Shown here piece by piece: positions 32,701 through 45,110 of a stretch of 64,000 nucleotides of DNA. Source of the DNA: Myxococcales bacterium (GTDB taxonomy: Bacteria; Myxococcota_A; Polyangia; Palsa-1104); the NCBI GenBank assembly GCA_003170275.1, contig PNAM01000090.1:1-64000 (forward strand), in the 5' to 3' direction. The position numbers and the translations under genes were made by a program. Under the pieces are notes generated by a model. It ran no database searches and was not told the origin of the DNA. It saw nothing but the letters and a program-made list of their open reading frames with translations. The first letter of the stretch is position 1, and every line of letters begins with the position of its first letter.

Positions 32701-33225
32701 TCAGAGCGTCATCTTCCATTCGCCGTTTTCGAGCACCAGGTGGATCTCGGTGGTCTCGACGTCTTCGCCCTTGGACTTGGTGACCTTGAGGTTCGCGTTG
32801 GCGCCGGTGATCTTGGAGCCCTTGACGTCGAACTTGGTGCCCTCGAGATCCTTCTGCATCTTCTTGATCTCGTCGGTGGAGTGCTCGAACTGTTGCGCCA
32901 CCACGCCCTGGAACATGAGCGCGTAGCAGTCGATCATCTTCGAGGTCTCGTTCTTGAGCAGCGCGTCCTTCCAGCGGGCGAAGGTCTTCTCGGGCGTCGA
33001 AAACTCGGCGCGCGGCGGCGGCAGCTTGAAGGTGATCTGCTTGATCTTGTTGGTCGGCAGCTCGACCTTCTGCCCGCCGGCCGTCTCGACCGCGAACACC
33101 CCATCGTAGTAGTGGACGATCTTCCCCGAGATCTGGGTGTTGTCGAGGAGCTGGATCACCTCCGCCCGCGCGGTCGCTGGAAGGCCGAACAGCAAGAGCG
33201 GGAGGAGGAGGCGGACGTACTGCAT
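32701..33225 (-). CDS. Secreted protein, SH3-like plus NTF2-like
   Basis: 174-residue exported protein with signal peptide MQYVRLLLPLLLFGLPATARA. Residues ~22-65 (EVIQLLDNTQISGKIVHYYDG...) have the small-barrel pattern of an SH3/LSm-like domain. The rest (PEKTFARWKDALLKNETSKM...) looks like a DUF4878/NTF2-like fold ending in LVLENGEWKM. The start has an AGGAG ribosome-binding site 7 bases upstream. It is the first gene of the operon with the 1104-residue repeat protein, so a role with that protein at the cell surface is plausible. Confidence 0.65.
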   Translation of the reverse strand: MQYVRLLLPLLLFGLPATARAEVIQLLDNTQISGKIVHYYDGVFAVETAGGQKVELPTNKIKQITFKLPPPRAEFSTPEKTFARWKDALLKNETSKMIDCYALMFQGVVAQQFEHSTDEIKKMQKDLEGTKFDVKGSKITGANANLKVTKSKGEDVETTEIHLVLENGEWKMTL

Positions 33226-33323
33226 GGAAATCTCCTAAGAAAAGCGGTCTCGTGTAACCCGCCGCGGCCGCGGGTGTCAAGGTGAGACTCCACATATTGG
33301 GTGGGCGTTGCCCGGCGTGGGGC

Positions 33324-33329
33324 TATAGT
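33324..33329 (+). promoter_or_regulatory. -10-like TATAGT of small membrane gene
   Basis: TATAGT ends 8 bases before the ATG at 33338 and no Shine-Dalgarno sequence intervenes. Confidence 0.5.
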
Positions 33330-33337
33330 CGGCCGGG

Positions 33338-33694
33338 ATGGAAGCGAAACCATCGGCGGCGTCAGGTCGTGGGCGGGTGGCCACGTTGCTCGCGGCCGGT
33401 TGCGCCGCGACGGCGTATCTCGTCGGCGGGGCGACGGTCGTCCGTGCGTTCTGGACCGGCAAGCAGACGGCCAGCGGGGACTCGGTCTTTCTGGCGGCGG
33501 CGGTGTGCCTGCTCTTGTGCATCGTGGCCACCAGCTCGGCCATCGTCGCGCTGGTGCGAGTGGGTTCCGGCGCTGTTCCGACGCGGGTGCCACCCTACGT
33601 CCCCGGCCTGCTGATCGTGGCCGGTGTGCTCGGCGTCGGGGGCGCGATCTTTCTCGCGTTCGCCGCGACCGTCCTGAGCATCGGCGTCGGTTAG
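33338..33694 (+). CDS. Small three-helix membrane protein
   Basis: 118-residue predicted inner-membrane protein with three hydrophobic helices (~14-37, ~48-75, ~87-115) and a short basic N-terminus, so the first helix probably enters the membrane from the cytoplasm. No motif or family recognised. It is transcribed alone and converges with the lipoprotein gene at 33699. Confidence 0.55.
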   Translation: MEAKPSAASGRGRVATLLAAGCAATAYLVGGATVVRAFWTGKQTASGDSVFLAAAVCLLLCIVATSSAIVALVRVGSGAVPTRVPPYVPGLLIVAGVLGVGGAIFLAFAATVLSIGVG

Positions 33695-33698
33695 CGCG

Positions 33699-34934
33699 TC
33701 ACCAAACCGGCGCGCATTGACCGGTGGCGTCCGCTTCTTCGTTGTATACGCGGACCGCCTCGTCGGTGCGCTTGACGCCCGCGGCAGTGAAGCCGATGCC
33801 GGCGACGGCCAGGCCGAGCACCGCGAGCCCGGCGGGCGCGATCTTCGAGTTCACCTGCGCGATCCCCACCGAGGTGCCGAGCGCACCCATGATGCCCGCG
33901 GCGATCAGCGCATAGCCGGTCCAGCGAAAGACGATCCCGCGCTTGATGATTCGCTTGGTCACCGGGGTGGCGAGCAGCGTGCGGTTGAGGTCGCTGTTGG
34001 CGACCGCGGTCGAGCCGACCCACAGCTGGGTGCGGTTGGTCTTGAACGGGATCACCGTCTCCTGCACGCACGGGCCGCCGTCGATCGGCGTGTCGGCCAT
34101 CGGGCCCTTGCGGCACTTGGAGGCCGAAGGCGCCTTGGTCCCGTCGGCGCAGACCACCGAGATCGGTCGCTGCACGACGTCGAAGGTGAAGGTGAACTCG
34201 GCGCGCTCCTGAGCCGCTTCGGTGCCGGTGATGCGCAGCGTGAGGTGCGTGAGGTCGCGCGCGATCCGGCCGAACTCCTCGGGGTCGCGCGCCTCGATGC
34301 GAAACGGCAGGTAGCCGCGCCAGCTCCCGCCCGGCGGCACGACCACCTTCTCGTCGAGCAGCTGCATCTTTTCGATGTTCTCGTGCACCGACCCGAGGAG
34401 CTGCACGTTGCCCGGCTGCAGCAGCTCCGGATGGCGCTCGACCAGATCGCCGCGCACGCGCGCCTCGACGTCGGGGATGCGCGTGATCGCCGAGAACACC
34501 CGGCCGTGGCCATCCTCGAGCCGGAACTGCGCGTGCGCGAACGACAGCGGCTGATCGCCGCGGTTGGCGATCTGGACGATGAAGGCGGGCAGGGTGAGCA
34601 GCGGGAAGTCGTCGTAGCGCAACACCGACGCGCCCGCCGCGGTGATCGCGCCCTGCATGCCCGAGCCCGAGCCGCCGACGGTGTCGGTGTTGGCCTCCTT
34701 CCAGAACAGGTGCTGGAGGATCTCGCGATACTTGAGCCAGTTGCCCTGCGTGATGGGCAGCACCGCGAGCTCGGCGTTGCCATGGACCACCGACGGCTCC
34801 TTGACCGCGAGCGTGCGCAGGCTCACCGGATAGTGACGACCCTCGGCAAACTCGCCGCCGCAGCCTGCCACCAGCCCAACCCACGCGATCAAGATCACGT
34901 TCACGATTGCGTTCACGCTCGACTTCACGTTCAC
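33699..34934 (-). CDS. Lipoprotein with C-terminal membrane helices
   Basis: 411-residue predicted lipoprotein (lipobox LVAGC near residue 24). The long middle has predicted beta-strands (FIVQIANRGDQPLSFAHAQFRLED) like an envelope-assembly or Ig-like domain, and a C-terminal pair of hydrophobic segments follows a KRIIKRG basic patch (~residue 325 on). GTG at 34934 overlaps the upstream TPR gene (GTGA); GTG at 34928 is also possible. The start region is a degenerate TGAACG repeat, which makes the N-terminus unusually rich in Val-Asn. Function unknown. Confidence 0.6.
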   Translation of the reverse strand: MNVKSSVNAIVNVILIAWVGLVAGCGGEFAEGRHYPVSLRTLAVKEPSVVHGNAELAVLPITQGNWLKYREILQHLFWKEANTDTVGGSGSGMQGAITAAGASVLRYDDFPLLTLPAFIVQIANRGDQPLSFAHAQFRLEDGHGRVFSAITRIPDVEARVRGDLVERHPELLQPGNVQLLGSVHENIEKMQLLDEKVVVPPGGSWRGYLPFRIEARDPEEFGRIARDLTHLTLRITGTEAAQERAEFTFTFDVVQRPISVVCADGTKAPSASKCRKGPMADTPIDGGPCVQETVIPFKTNRTQLWVGSTAVANSDLNRTLLATPVTKRIIKRGIVFRWTGYALIAAGIMGALGTSVGIAQVNSKIAPAGLAVLGLAVAGIGFTAAGVKRTDEAVRVYNEEADATGQCAPVW

Positions 34935-34937
34935 GAC
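34895..34937. repeat. Degenerate TTCACG hexamer repeat
   Basis: Several copies of TTCACG (TGAACG... on the coding strand) with one or two variant units, spanning the TPR stop and the start of the following lipoprotein gene. A similar array lies at 58576-58647. Confidence 0.55.
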
Positions 34938-35902
34938 TCCTCGGGTTCCTTGTCCACCACTCCCGCCTCGACCTTTTGCTTCTCCATCCACTCGACCAGC
35001 CGCGGCAGCGCGCGGTCCATGCCGGTGCCGGTCTTGCGATCGTACGCCTCGCGCAACAGGTGCCACGCTTGATCGGTGTCGCCGTTCTTCAGGTGCGCCC
35101 AGGCGGTCAGCCCGAGCAGCGCGGACGCGCCGGTGATGCCCAGCGCGGTCTTGGCGCGCTCGTGCAGATCGTCGCCCGCGATGCGATGCTCGCCCTCGGC
35201 CAGGCACACGTACAGCTCCGACACCCAGTGCTGCATGCGCAGGTAGTCGCCCTTGGGCACGTCGCCGTGCTTCTGCTCGAACCGCTGGCGCGCCTCGCCC
35301 ACGCGACCCAGGTTCACCAGCGTGGTGATCTCGGCGTACTCGACGGTGCGCGCGAACAGCGACTTCTTGCGGCTCTTGGCGTACAGGGTCATCGCCGCGC
35401 GCTGATGCGTGAGCGCTTCGTCGAAGTTGCCGCGCCGGATCGAGACCGCCGCCAGGTTCTGCTCGGCGAGCGCGCGCACGTTGCGCGGGCAGCGCCAGGA
35501 CTTGAGCACCTGGTTGAGCAGCGCCTCAGCCTCGTCGAGGCGATCGTGCACGAGCAGGCGGGTGGCCTCCTGCAGCTTGAGGCCGCGCTTGATGTGCCAG
35601 CCCACGTACACGCCGAGCCCGACGCCGATGCCCACGCCCGGCACGCCGAGCAGCGCGCCGTAGACCAGCGTCACGCCGCCGACGATCGCGGCCGCCGATC
35701 CGTACGAGAGCGCCTGCAGCGCGCGGTAGCGAGACGGCGATCGCACCTGGCCCGAGGAGTCCACGTGCACGAACGCCTTGGGCGGCGCCTCGGCCAGGCT
35801 GTTGGCCAGCACCATCGGCGGCGCCGGCTTGGACTCGGCGCGCTTGACCAGCGCCTTGGTCGGATCGGGCGCCCTGCCGTCTGATTTCGGTTCGTCGGCC
35901 AC
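34931..35902 (-). CDS. TPR-containing membrane protein
   Basis: 323-residue protein: a polar N-terminus, two adjacent hydrophobic segments (~65-105, YGSAAAIVGGVTLVYGALL), then a helical repeat region of TPR type (LDEAEALLNQVLKSW; GNFDEALTHQRAAMTLY; GRVGEARQRFEQKHG; GDTDQAWHLLREAYDRK). TPR arrays mediate protein contacts. It starts with GTG, 7 bases after glyA, and is coupled to the following lipoprotein, so the pair is likely one envelope unit in the glyA operon. Confidence 0.7.
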   Translation of the reverse strand: MADEPKSDGRAPDPTKALVKRAESKPAPPMVLANSLAEAPPKAFVHVDSSGQVRSPSRYRALQALSYGSAAAIVGGVTLVYGALLGVPGVGIGVGLGVYVGWHIKRGLKLQEATRLLVHDRLDEAEALLNQVLKSWRCPRNVRALAEQNLAAVSIRRGNFDEALTHQRAAMTLYAKSRKKSLFARTVEYAEITTLVNLGRVGEARQRFEQKHGDVPKGDYLRMQHWVSELYVCLAEGEHRIAGDDLHERAKTALGITGASALLGLTAWAHLKNGDTDQAWHLLREAYDRKTGTGMDRALPRLVEWMEKQKVEAGVVDKEPEES

Positions 35903-35909
35903 GCTCGTA

Positions 35910-37169
35910 CTACAGCCCGGGCGCCGGGAACTTCCCCGTCAGCTCGCGCACCTCGGCGAAGATGCGGTCCAGCGCGGCGCCGTCGTCGGTGCGCGCGGCC
36001 TGCACGCCGCGATCGATCCAGATCGCGATCTGCTTCATCTCGGCGGGGCCCATGCCGCGGCTGGTGACCGCCGGGGTGCCCAGCCGGATGCCCGACGGAT
36101 CGAACGGCTTGCGCGGATCGAACGGCACGCTGTTGTAGTTGAGCACCAGGCCCGCCTGATCGAGCGCCTTGGCGGCCTTCTTGCCCGGCACTTCCTTGCC
36201 GGTCAGGTCGACCAGGATGAGGTGGTTGTCGGTGCCGCCCGAGACCAGGTCGTAGCCGCGCAGGGTCAGCTCGGCGGCGAGCGCCTTGGCGTTGGCGACG
36301 ATCGCGTGCGCGTACTTCTTGAACGCGCCGGTCGAGGCTTCCTTCAATGCGACCGCGATGCCGGCGGTGGTCTGGTTGTGCGGCCCGCCCTGCAAGCCGG
36401 GGAACACCGCCTTGTCGATCGCCGAGGCGTGCTGCGCCTTGCACATGAGGATGCCGCCGCGCGGGCCGCGCAAGGTCTTGTGCGTGGTGGTCGAGACCAC
36501 GTCGGCGAACCCGACCGGCGACGGATGCGCGCCGCCCGCGATCAGCCCGGCGATGTGCGCGATGTCGGCGACCAGGATCGCGCCGACCTCCTTGGCGATC
36601 GAGTGGAAACCGGCGAAGTCGATGGTGCGCGGGATGGCCGTGCCGCCGCACCACAAGATCTTCGGCTGCTCCTTCTTGGCCAGCGTGCGCACCTCGTCGA
36701 GGTCGACGCGGCCGGTGTCCTTGCGCACGCCGTAGGCGACCGAGCGGAAGTACTTGCCGGTGATGCTCACGTTCCAGCCGTGCGTCAGGTGCCCGCCGGC
36801 GGGCAGCCCCATGCCCATGATGGTGTCACCGGGCTTGCAGAACGCCAGGTAGACGGCGAGGTTGGCGGGCGAGCCCGAGTACGGCTGCACGTTGGCGTGC
36901 TCGACGCCGAACAGCGTCTTGCAGCGCGACACGGCCAGCTCTTCGATCCGGTCGATGACCTGCTGCCCCTCGTAGTAGCGCTTGCCCGGATAGCCTTCGG
37001 AGTACTTGTTCTGCAACACGGTGCCGCACGCCTCGAGCACCGCGTGCGAGACGTAGTTTTCGGACGGGATCAGGCGGATCTTGTCACGCTGCCGCTGCTC
37101 TTCCTCGCGCACCAGCGAGGCCAACTCGGGATCGCCTTTTTCGAGCGCAGCGAGATGTTCGTTGCCCAT
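35910..37169 (-). CDS. glyA: Serine hydroxymethyltransferase
   Basis: PLP enzyme (419 residues) that interconverts serine and glycine and charges tetrahydrofolate with one-carbon units. The PLP lysine is in STTTHKTLRGPRGG (around residue 232). NKYSEGYPGKRYYEGQ and SGSPANLAVY are family signatures. It begins 18 bases after the adenylate cyclase gene, with TACAAC 7 bases before the ATG. Length and motifs are normal. Confidence 0.96.
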   Translation of the reverse strand: MGNEHLAALEKGDPELASLVREEEQRQRDKIRLIPSENYVSHAVLEACGTVLQNKYSEGYPGKRYYEGQQVIDRIEELAVSRCKTLFGVEHANVQPYSGSPANLAVYLAFCKPGDTIMGMGLPAGGHLTHGWNVSITGKYFRSVAYGVRKDTGRVDLDEVRTLAKKEQPKILWCGGTAIPRTIDFAGFHSIAKEVGAILVADIAHIAGLIAGGAHPSPVGFADVVSTTTHKTLRGPRGGILMCKAQHASAIDKAVFPGLQGGPHNQTTAGIAVALKEASTGAFKKYAHAIVANAKALAAELTLRGYDLVSGGTDNHLILVDLTGKEVPGKKAAKALDQAGLVLNYNSVPFDPRKPFDPSGIRLGTPAVTSRGMGPAEMKQIAIWIDRGVQAARTDDGAALDRIFAEVRELTGKFPAPGL

Positions 37170-37187
37170 GCCGGGCGTTGTAGCACA

Positions 37188-38570
37188 TCAGGCCGGGGCC
37201 CAGGGCTCCTTGAGGGTCTGGATCTTGGCGATTCGCTCGACGAGAAACGCGTGTTGCGGGCGCGAGAATCCCTTGAGCGCGTGCTCGCCGTGCGCCAGGG
37301 AGACCACGCGATCGCCGACCAGCGCGTGGGTCTCGGCGTCGATCAAGATGCCGCCCGGCGGCGCCAGCGGCTCCAGGCGCGCCGCGCGGTTGACCGGCGC
37401 GCCGACCGCGGTGAAGTCGCTGCGATGAAGCGCGCCGAACTCGCCGACGGTGGCCTGGCCCGAGCCGATGCCGATGCGCACCTCGAGCGGCGCCAGCGCG
37501 CCGAGCTGAACGAACTCCGTGCCCAGCTCGCCCACCCGTCGCTGCACCTCGAGCGCCATGCGCACGCAGCGGATCGCCTGGTCGGACTCGCCGGTGGCCT
37601 CGGGCGCGCCGAAGAACACCATCACCGCGTCGCCGATGAACTTGTCGATCGTGCCGCCGTGGCGAAACGCGATCTCGGCCACCTCACTGAAGTAGCGGGT
37701 GAGCACGCTGGCCAGCACCTCCGGCTCGAGCGCCTCGGTCATGGGCGTGAAGCCCTTCAGGTCGGCGAACATCACGGTGATCGGCCGGCGATCGCGCGCG
37801 GCGACCGGATCCACGTCGGCGGCGAGCAGCCTCTCGACCACTTGCGGCGCGAGGTAGCGGCGCAGCCGGCCGGCGCGCTCGAGCTGCGAGACCTGCTCGC
37901 GTACGCGCGCCTCGAGCGTCTGGTTGAGCTCGCGCAGCGAATGCTCCGAGGTGCGGATGCGGTTGGCGACGTGGCTCGCGACCAGCCAGGTGAACACGCA
38001 CAAGACCGCGATCCACAGCGCGCCGACCACCTCGTGCCCCAGCGACGAATACTCGGGCAGGACCAGCAGCGGCACCGCCGCGTGCGGCGCGATCACGCCG
38101 GCACCTTCGAGCGCGATCAGTGCGGCGTACTGAACCAGCGCGCTGACGAGCACGTGGCGGCCGAGCGCGGCGTCGAAGTAGATGCGTGCCGCGCCGATCA
38201 AGATCGGCAGCCACATGAAGTTCCAGCTGGTGACGCTGCCCGTCACCCACAGGCTGGTCACCACCGTCCACAGCGCGAGCGACAGCGAGGCCTCGGCGGC
38301 GAGCCGGTACGCGCGCTCGCTGCGGGTGCCGCGCCGAACCCATACATTAATGAGGACGATCGCCACGTGCGCCGGCAGGTTGATCTCGAGGTAGCGCCAC
38401 ATCGCGGGCTGGTCGACGGTCGGGTCGAGCCGCGCTGCGAAGCAGGTGAGCACATTGATCGTCCCGAGCACGCACGGCACCCACACCATCAGCCGCGCCA
38501 TGCGCCGCCACTGCGCCGTGCTGATCGGCTCCGGCACCGGAGACTCGATCAGGTTGCCGAAAAACCCCAC
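37188..38570 (-). CDS. Membrane class III adenylate cyclase
   Basis: 460-residue class III nucleotide cyclase. Six or so membrane helices fill residues ~25-200, a coiled coil (~205-235) follows, and the C-terminal cyclase domain has metal-binding Asp270 (FADLKGFT) and Asp314 (GDAVMVFF), Lys310 in IDKFIGD and the transition-state Asn-Arg pair in GAPVNRAARL. All residues for catalysis are present. cAMP is the likely product, which would suit the Crp-like regulator encoded at 23.3 kb. Start chosen as GTG 38570 because TAACCT lies 6 bases upstream; GTG at 38576 is an alternative. Confidence 0.85.
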   Translation of the reverse strand: MGFFGNLIESPVPEPISTAQWRRMARLMVWVPCVLGTINVLTCFAARLDPTVDQPAMWRYLEINLPAHVAIVLINVWVRRGTRSERAYRLAAEASLSLALWTVVTSLWVTGSVTSWNFMWLPILIGAARIYFDAALGRHVLVSALVQYAALIALEGAGVIAPHAAVPLLVLPEYSSLGHEVVGALWIAVLCVFTWLVASHVANRIRTSEHSLRELNQTLEARVREQVSQLERAGRLRRYLAPQVVERLLAADVDPVAARDRRPITVMFADLKGFTPMTEALEPEVLASVLTRYFSEVAEIAFRHGGTIDKFIGDAVMVFFGAPEATGESDQAIRCVRMALEVQRRVGELGTEFVQLGALAPLEVRIGIGSGQATVGEFGALHRSDFTAVGAPVNRAARLEPLAPPGGILIDAETHALVGDRVVSLAHGEHALKGFSRPQHAFLVERIAKIQTLKEPWAPA

Positions 38571-38576
38571 GGCCAC

Positions 38577-38601
38577 AGGTTACCACGCGGTGTGCTAGCG
38601 T
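38577..38601. promoter_or_regulatory. Divergent -10 elements, cyclase and trpE
   Basis: TAACCT on the minus strand (38577-38582) ends 6 bases before the cyclase GTG, and TAGCGT on the plus strand (38596-38601) ends 7 bases before the trpE GTG. Neither gene has room for a leader peptide or ribosome-binding site. Confidence 0.5.
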
Positions 38602-38608
38602 CGGTGCA

Positions 38609-40128
38609 GTGCCTCGTTACACCCCCAGCCTCGAGGAGTTTCGCGACGCCGCGGGGCGCGGCAACCTGATCCCGGTCTATCGCGAGCTGCTGGCGGACGG
38701 CGACACGCCGGTCTCGGCGTACGCCAAGCTGGGGCGCGGGCCGCACACGTTCTTGCTCGAGAGCGTGGTGGGCGGCGAGAAGTGGGCCGCCTACAGCTTC
38801 ATCGGCGTGGGCGCGCGGGCGCTGTTCTCGGCGCGTGGCGGGCGATGTGAGATCACGCGCTTCGACGTGGAGGGCGACGGCGCGCCGACCCGCACCGAAG
38901 GGCCCGCACCCGGCGGAGATCCGACCCGCGCGCTCGGCGAGCTGCTCGATTCGTATCGGCCGGTGCCGCAGCCCGGGTTGCCGCGCTTCTTCGGCGGCGC
39001 GGTGGGCTACCTCAGCTACGACGTGGTGCGCGCCTTCGAGAAGCTGCCGGCGCTCAAGCCCGACGAGCTCGGCCTGCCCGACTGCAGCTTCCTGGTCACC
39101 GATACGCTGGTGATCTTCGATAACCTGCGCCAGACGGTGAAGGTGGTGGCCAACGCGGTGGTCGACGCGCCGGCCGATTGCGATCGCTCGTACCGGCGCG
39201 CGTGCGAGCGCATCGACGCGATCGTCGCCACGCTGCAGAAGCCGGGCGTTCCGCTGCGCGCGCTCGATCCGCGCCCGCCGACCGGCCAGGCCGACGAGGT
39301 CCTGCAGTCGAACACCACGCGCGCGCAGTTCTGCGACGCGGTGAGGCGCGCCAAGGAGTACATCCTCGCCGGCGACGTGTTCCAGGTGGTGCTGTCGCAG
39401 CGCTTCTCAGCCGCGCGCGGCGACGCCGATCCGTTCGACGTGTATCGCGCGCTGCGCGTGGTGAACCCGTCGCCGTACATGTTCCACCTGGCGTTCCCCG
39501 ATGCGCAGGTGACCGGCGCCTCGCCCGAGGTGCTGGTGCGCGTGGAGGACAAGCGCGTGATGGTGCGCCCGATCGCCGGCACGCGCCCGCGCGGCCGCAC
39601 CGAAGAGGACGACGCGCGCCTGCAGGCCGAGCTCGAGGCCGATCCCAAGGAGCGCGCCGAGCACGTGATGCTGATCGATCTCGGCCGCAACGACGTCGGC
39701 CGCGTGGCGCGCACCGGCTCGGTGCGGGTCGACGAGCAGTTCGTCGTCGAGCGTTACTCGCACGTCATGCACCTGGTCTCGCACGTCTCGGGCGCGCTCG
39801 ACGACGGGCGCTCGGCGCTCGACGTGCTGCGTGCGTGCTTCCCGGCCGGCACGCTGTCGGGCGCGCCGAAGATCCGCGCGATGGAGATCATCGAGGAGCT
39901 CGAGCCGTGCCGGCGAGGGCTGTACGGCGGCGCGGTCGGCTATCTGTCGTTCACCGGCAACCTCGACTTCGCGATCGCGATCCGCACGATGGTCTCGCGC
40001 GGCGACCAGGTGTACCTGCAGGCGGGCGCCGGCATCGTCGCCGACAGCGATCCCGACGCCGAGTACGAGGAGACCGTCAACAAGGCCAAGGCGGTGGTGC
40101 GCGCACTCGGCATGGCGAGACAGACCTG

Positions 40129-40129
<1 letters not shown>
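38609..40129 (+). CDS. trpE: Anthranilate synthase component I
   Basis: Converts chorismate to anthranilate with TrpG (506 residues). The tryptophan feedback motif LLES is present at about residue 51-54 and the catalytic region shows SPEVLVR, AGTRPRG and the C-terminal LQAGAGIVADSDP. TrpE rather than PabB is supported by the complete trp operon. The GTG start follows TAGCGT by 7 bases; no transcribed leader or attenuator precedes it. The stop overlaps trpG (TGATG). Confidence 0.95.
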
Positions 40130-41704
<1,575 letters not shown>

Positions 41705-41708
<4 letters not shown>

Positions 41709-42481
41709 TCCTCGACGAGATCGTGGCGTCGAAGCGAGCGATCCACGCGGCGCGCGAGCCGGTGTCGCTCGACGAGCTGACCGCCCGCGCGGCTGCCATG
41801 CCGCCCGCGCGGCCGTTCGGCGCGGCGTTGCGCGTGCGCGATCGGGTGACGGCGATCGCCGAGTTCAAGCGACGCTCGCCGTCCGCCGGGCTGATCCGGC
41901 CGGGCGCGGATCCGGAAGAGATCGCGCGCCAGTACGAGCGCGGCGGCGCGGCGGCGATCTCGGTGCTCACCGACGTGCAGTTCTTCGACGGCGATCCGGC
42001 CCACGTCGATCGTGCGCGGCAGGCGTGCGCCCTGCCGATCTTGCGCAAGGATTTTCTCCTCGACGAGCGTGATCTCGCGGAGGCGCGCCTGCTCAACGCG
42101 GACGCGGCGCTCTTGATTGTGCGTCTGCTTCCCGCCGCGACGCTCGCGCGGCTGGTGGCGTATGCCGGGACGATCGGCCTCGGCGCGCTGGTCGAGGCGC
42201 ACGACGATCGCGAGCTCGAGGTCGCGCTCGAGGCGGGCGCGCGGGTGCTCGGCGTGAACCATCGCGATCTCGACACGCTGCGCATCGACCTGGCGCTCTC
42301 GGCGCGCGCGCGCGCATTGGCCGGACCCGAGGTGGTGCTGGTCGCCGAGAGCGGGCTCAAGACGCGCGACGACGTGGCGCGCATGCGCACGCACGGTGTG
42401 GACGCGATCCTGGTCGGCGAGACGCTCATGAAAGCGCCGTCGCCCGGCGCCGCGCTGCTGGAGCTTTTGACGTGGTCGTGA
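41705..42481 (+). CDS. trpC: Indole-3-glycerol phosphate synthase
   Basis: (beta/alpha)8 enzyme of 258 residues closing the indole ring. Key motifs are IAEFKRRSPSAG (Lys/Ser phosphate and catalysis), PILRKDFL and LVAESGL. It is separate from trpF. GTG start overlaps trpD. Confidence 0.95.
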
Positions 42482-43080
42482 AGATCTGCGGCGTGCGCAC
42501 GCTCGAGGACGCGCTGGCCTGCGCAGAGGCGGGCGCCGATGCGGTCGGCTTCAACTTCTGGCCCGGCTCGAAGCGCTTCGTCACCATCGACGAGGTGGCT
42601 GGGATCGCGCGCGCGCTGCCGCCGACGCTGCAGCGCTTCGGCGTGTTCGTCAACGCCTCGCCCGACGAGATCGAGCGCGCGTTCGGCTCGGGCGCGATCG
42701 ACCTCGCGCAGCTCCACGGCGACGAGGCACCGGCGTTCTGCGCGCGCTTCGCCGGCCGCTACGTCAAGGCCATCCGCCTGCGCGACGCCGCCAGCCTGGA
42801 GACGCTCGAACAATACGACTGCGCGCTCGCGCTCGTCGACGCCGACGCGCCGGGCTACGGCGGCTCCGGCCAGCGCGCCGATCTCTCGCTCGCGCGCGCC
42901 GCCGCCGAACGCCGCCGCGTCCTGCTCGCCGGCGGCCTCACCCCCGAAAACGTCGCTGCCGCGATCGCCGCGGTCCATCCCGCGGGCGTGGACGTCGCAG
43001 GCGGCGTCGAGCGCGCGCCGGGCGTCAAGGACTGGAAGAAGATCGCTTCGTTCGTCGCCGCCGCGCGAAAAAGCGGCTAA
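42478..43080 (+). CDS. trpF: Phosphoribosylanthranilate isomerase
   Basis: TIM-barrel isomerase (200 residues). The N-terminal KICGVRTLEDA holds the catalytic Cys; the catalytic Asp is in LALVDADAPGYGG and the phosphate site is near LAGGLTPENV. GTG at 42478 overlaps the trpC stop as GTGA, the junction used throughout this operon; GTG at 42472 is an alternative. Confidence 0.93.
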   Translation: MKICGVRTLEDALACAEAGADAVGFNFWPGSKRFVTIDEVAGIARALPPTLQRFGVFVNASPDEIERAFGSGAIDLAQLHGDEAPAFCARFAGRYVKAIRLRDAASLETLEQYDCALALVDADAPGYGGSGQRADLSLARAAAERRRVLLAGGLTPENVAAAIAAVHPAGVDVAGGVERAPGVKDWKKIASFVAAARKSG

Positions 43081-43083
43081 GGT
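43078..43083 (+). promoter_or_regulatory. Possible internal -10 before trpB
   Basis: TAAGGT, which includes the trpF stop codon, ends 6 bases before the trpB ATG. This is the only multi-base gap in the trp operon, so it may be an internal promoter, but coincidence is possible. Confidence 0.3.
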
Positions 43084-43089
43084 CTGCGA

Positions 43090-44273
<1,184 letters not shown>

Positions 44274-44277
<4 letters not shown>

Positions 44278-45110
44278 ATCGCATCGTCGATCGTTTTCGC
44301 GAGCTGGGCGCGCGCGGTCAGGCGGCGCTGATCGTCTATCTGACCGCCGGCGATCCCTCGCTCGAGGAGACCCCGCAGTTGGTCCTGGAGGCGACGCACG
44401 CGGGCGCGGACCTCATCGAGCTCGGCGTGCCGTGGAGCGATCCGTCGGCCGACGGGCCGGTGATCCAGGCGGCGATGGAACGCGCGCTGTCCACCGGCGG
44501 GGCGGGGCACGACACGCTGGCCAAGACCTTCGCGGTGGTGCGCAAGATCCGCGCGCACACCGACGTGCCGCTGGTGCTGTTCGGCTATTTCAACCCGATC
44601 CTGCAGCGCGGGATCGGGCGCGTCGTCGACGAGGCCAAAGCTGCGGGCGTGGACGGGATGTTGGTGGTCGACCTGCCGCCCGAAGAGTCCGAGGAGTTGG
44701 ATCGCGCGCTCGCCGCCGCCGAGCTGGTGCGCGTGCCGCTGCTCGCGCCCACCACCTCGGTCGAGCGCGCGCGCGTGGTGGTCGCGCGGGGCGGCGGCTT
44801 CGCCTACTACGTGGCGCTCACCGGGGTGACCGGCGCCGGCCACCTGGACGTCGCCGACGTCGAGCGCCGCACCCGCGCCCTGCGTCCGGCGCTCGGCGGG
44901 CTGCCGCTCGCGGTCGGCTTCGGCATTCGCGACGCGGCCGGCGCGTGCGCGGTGGCCGGGGTCGCCGACGCGGTGGTGGTCGGCTCGGCCCTGGTGCAGA
45001 CGATCGCCGCCGCGCACGATCCGCAGTCGCGGCGCCTGGCCGCCTACGAGCTGGTCAAGAGCCTGAGGGAGGCCGTCGCCTCGCGGCCTCGCGCTCGAGC
45101 AGGCGGCTGA
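44274..45110 (+). CDS. trpA: Tryptophan synthase alpha chain
   Basis: Releases indole from indole-glycerol phosphate (278 residues). Catalytic Glu and Asp are in LIELGVPWSDPSADGPVIQ; FGYFNPILQ follows. The last 56 bases overlap the antisense 3' end of the DUF721 gene. Last gene of trpEGDCFBA. Confidence 0.94.

Noticed and set aside
35778..38669. 963-residue open frame on the plus strand
   Set aside because: Antisense to glyA and the adenylate cyclase; composition is that of a shadow frame.
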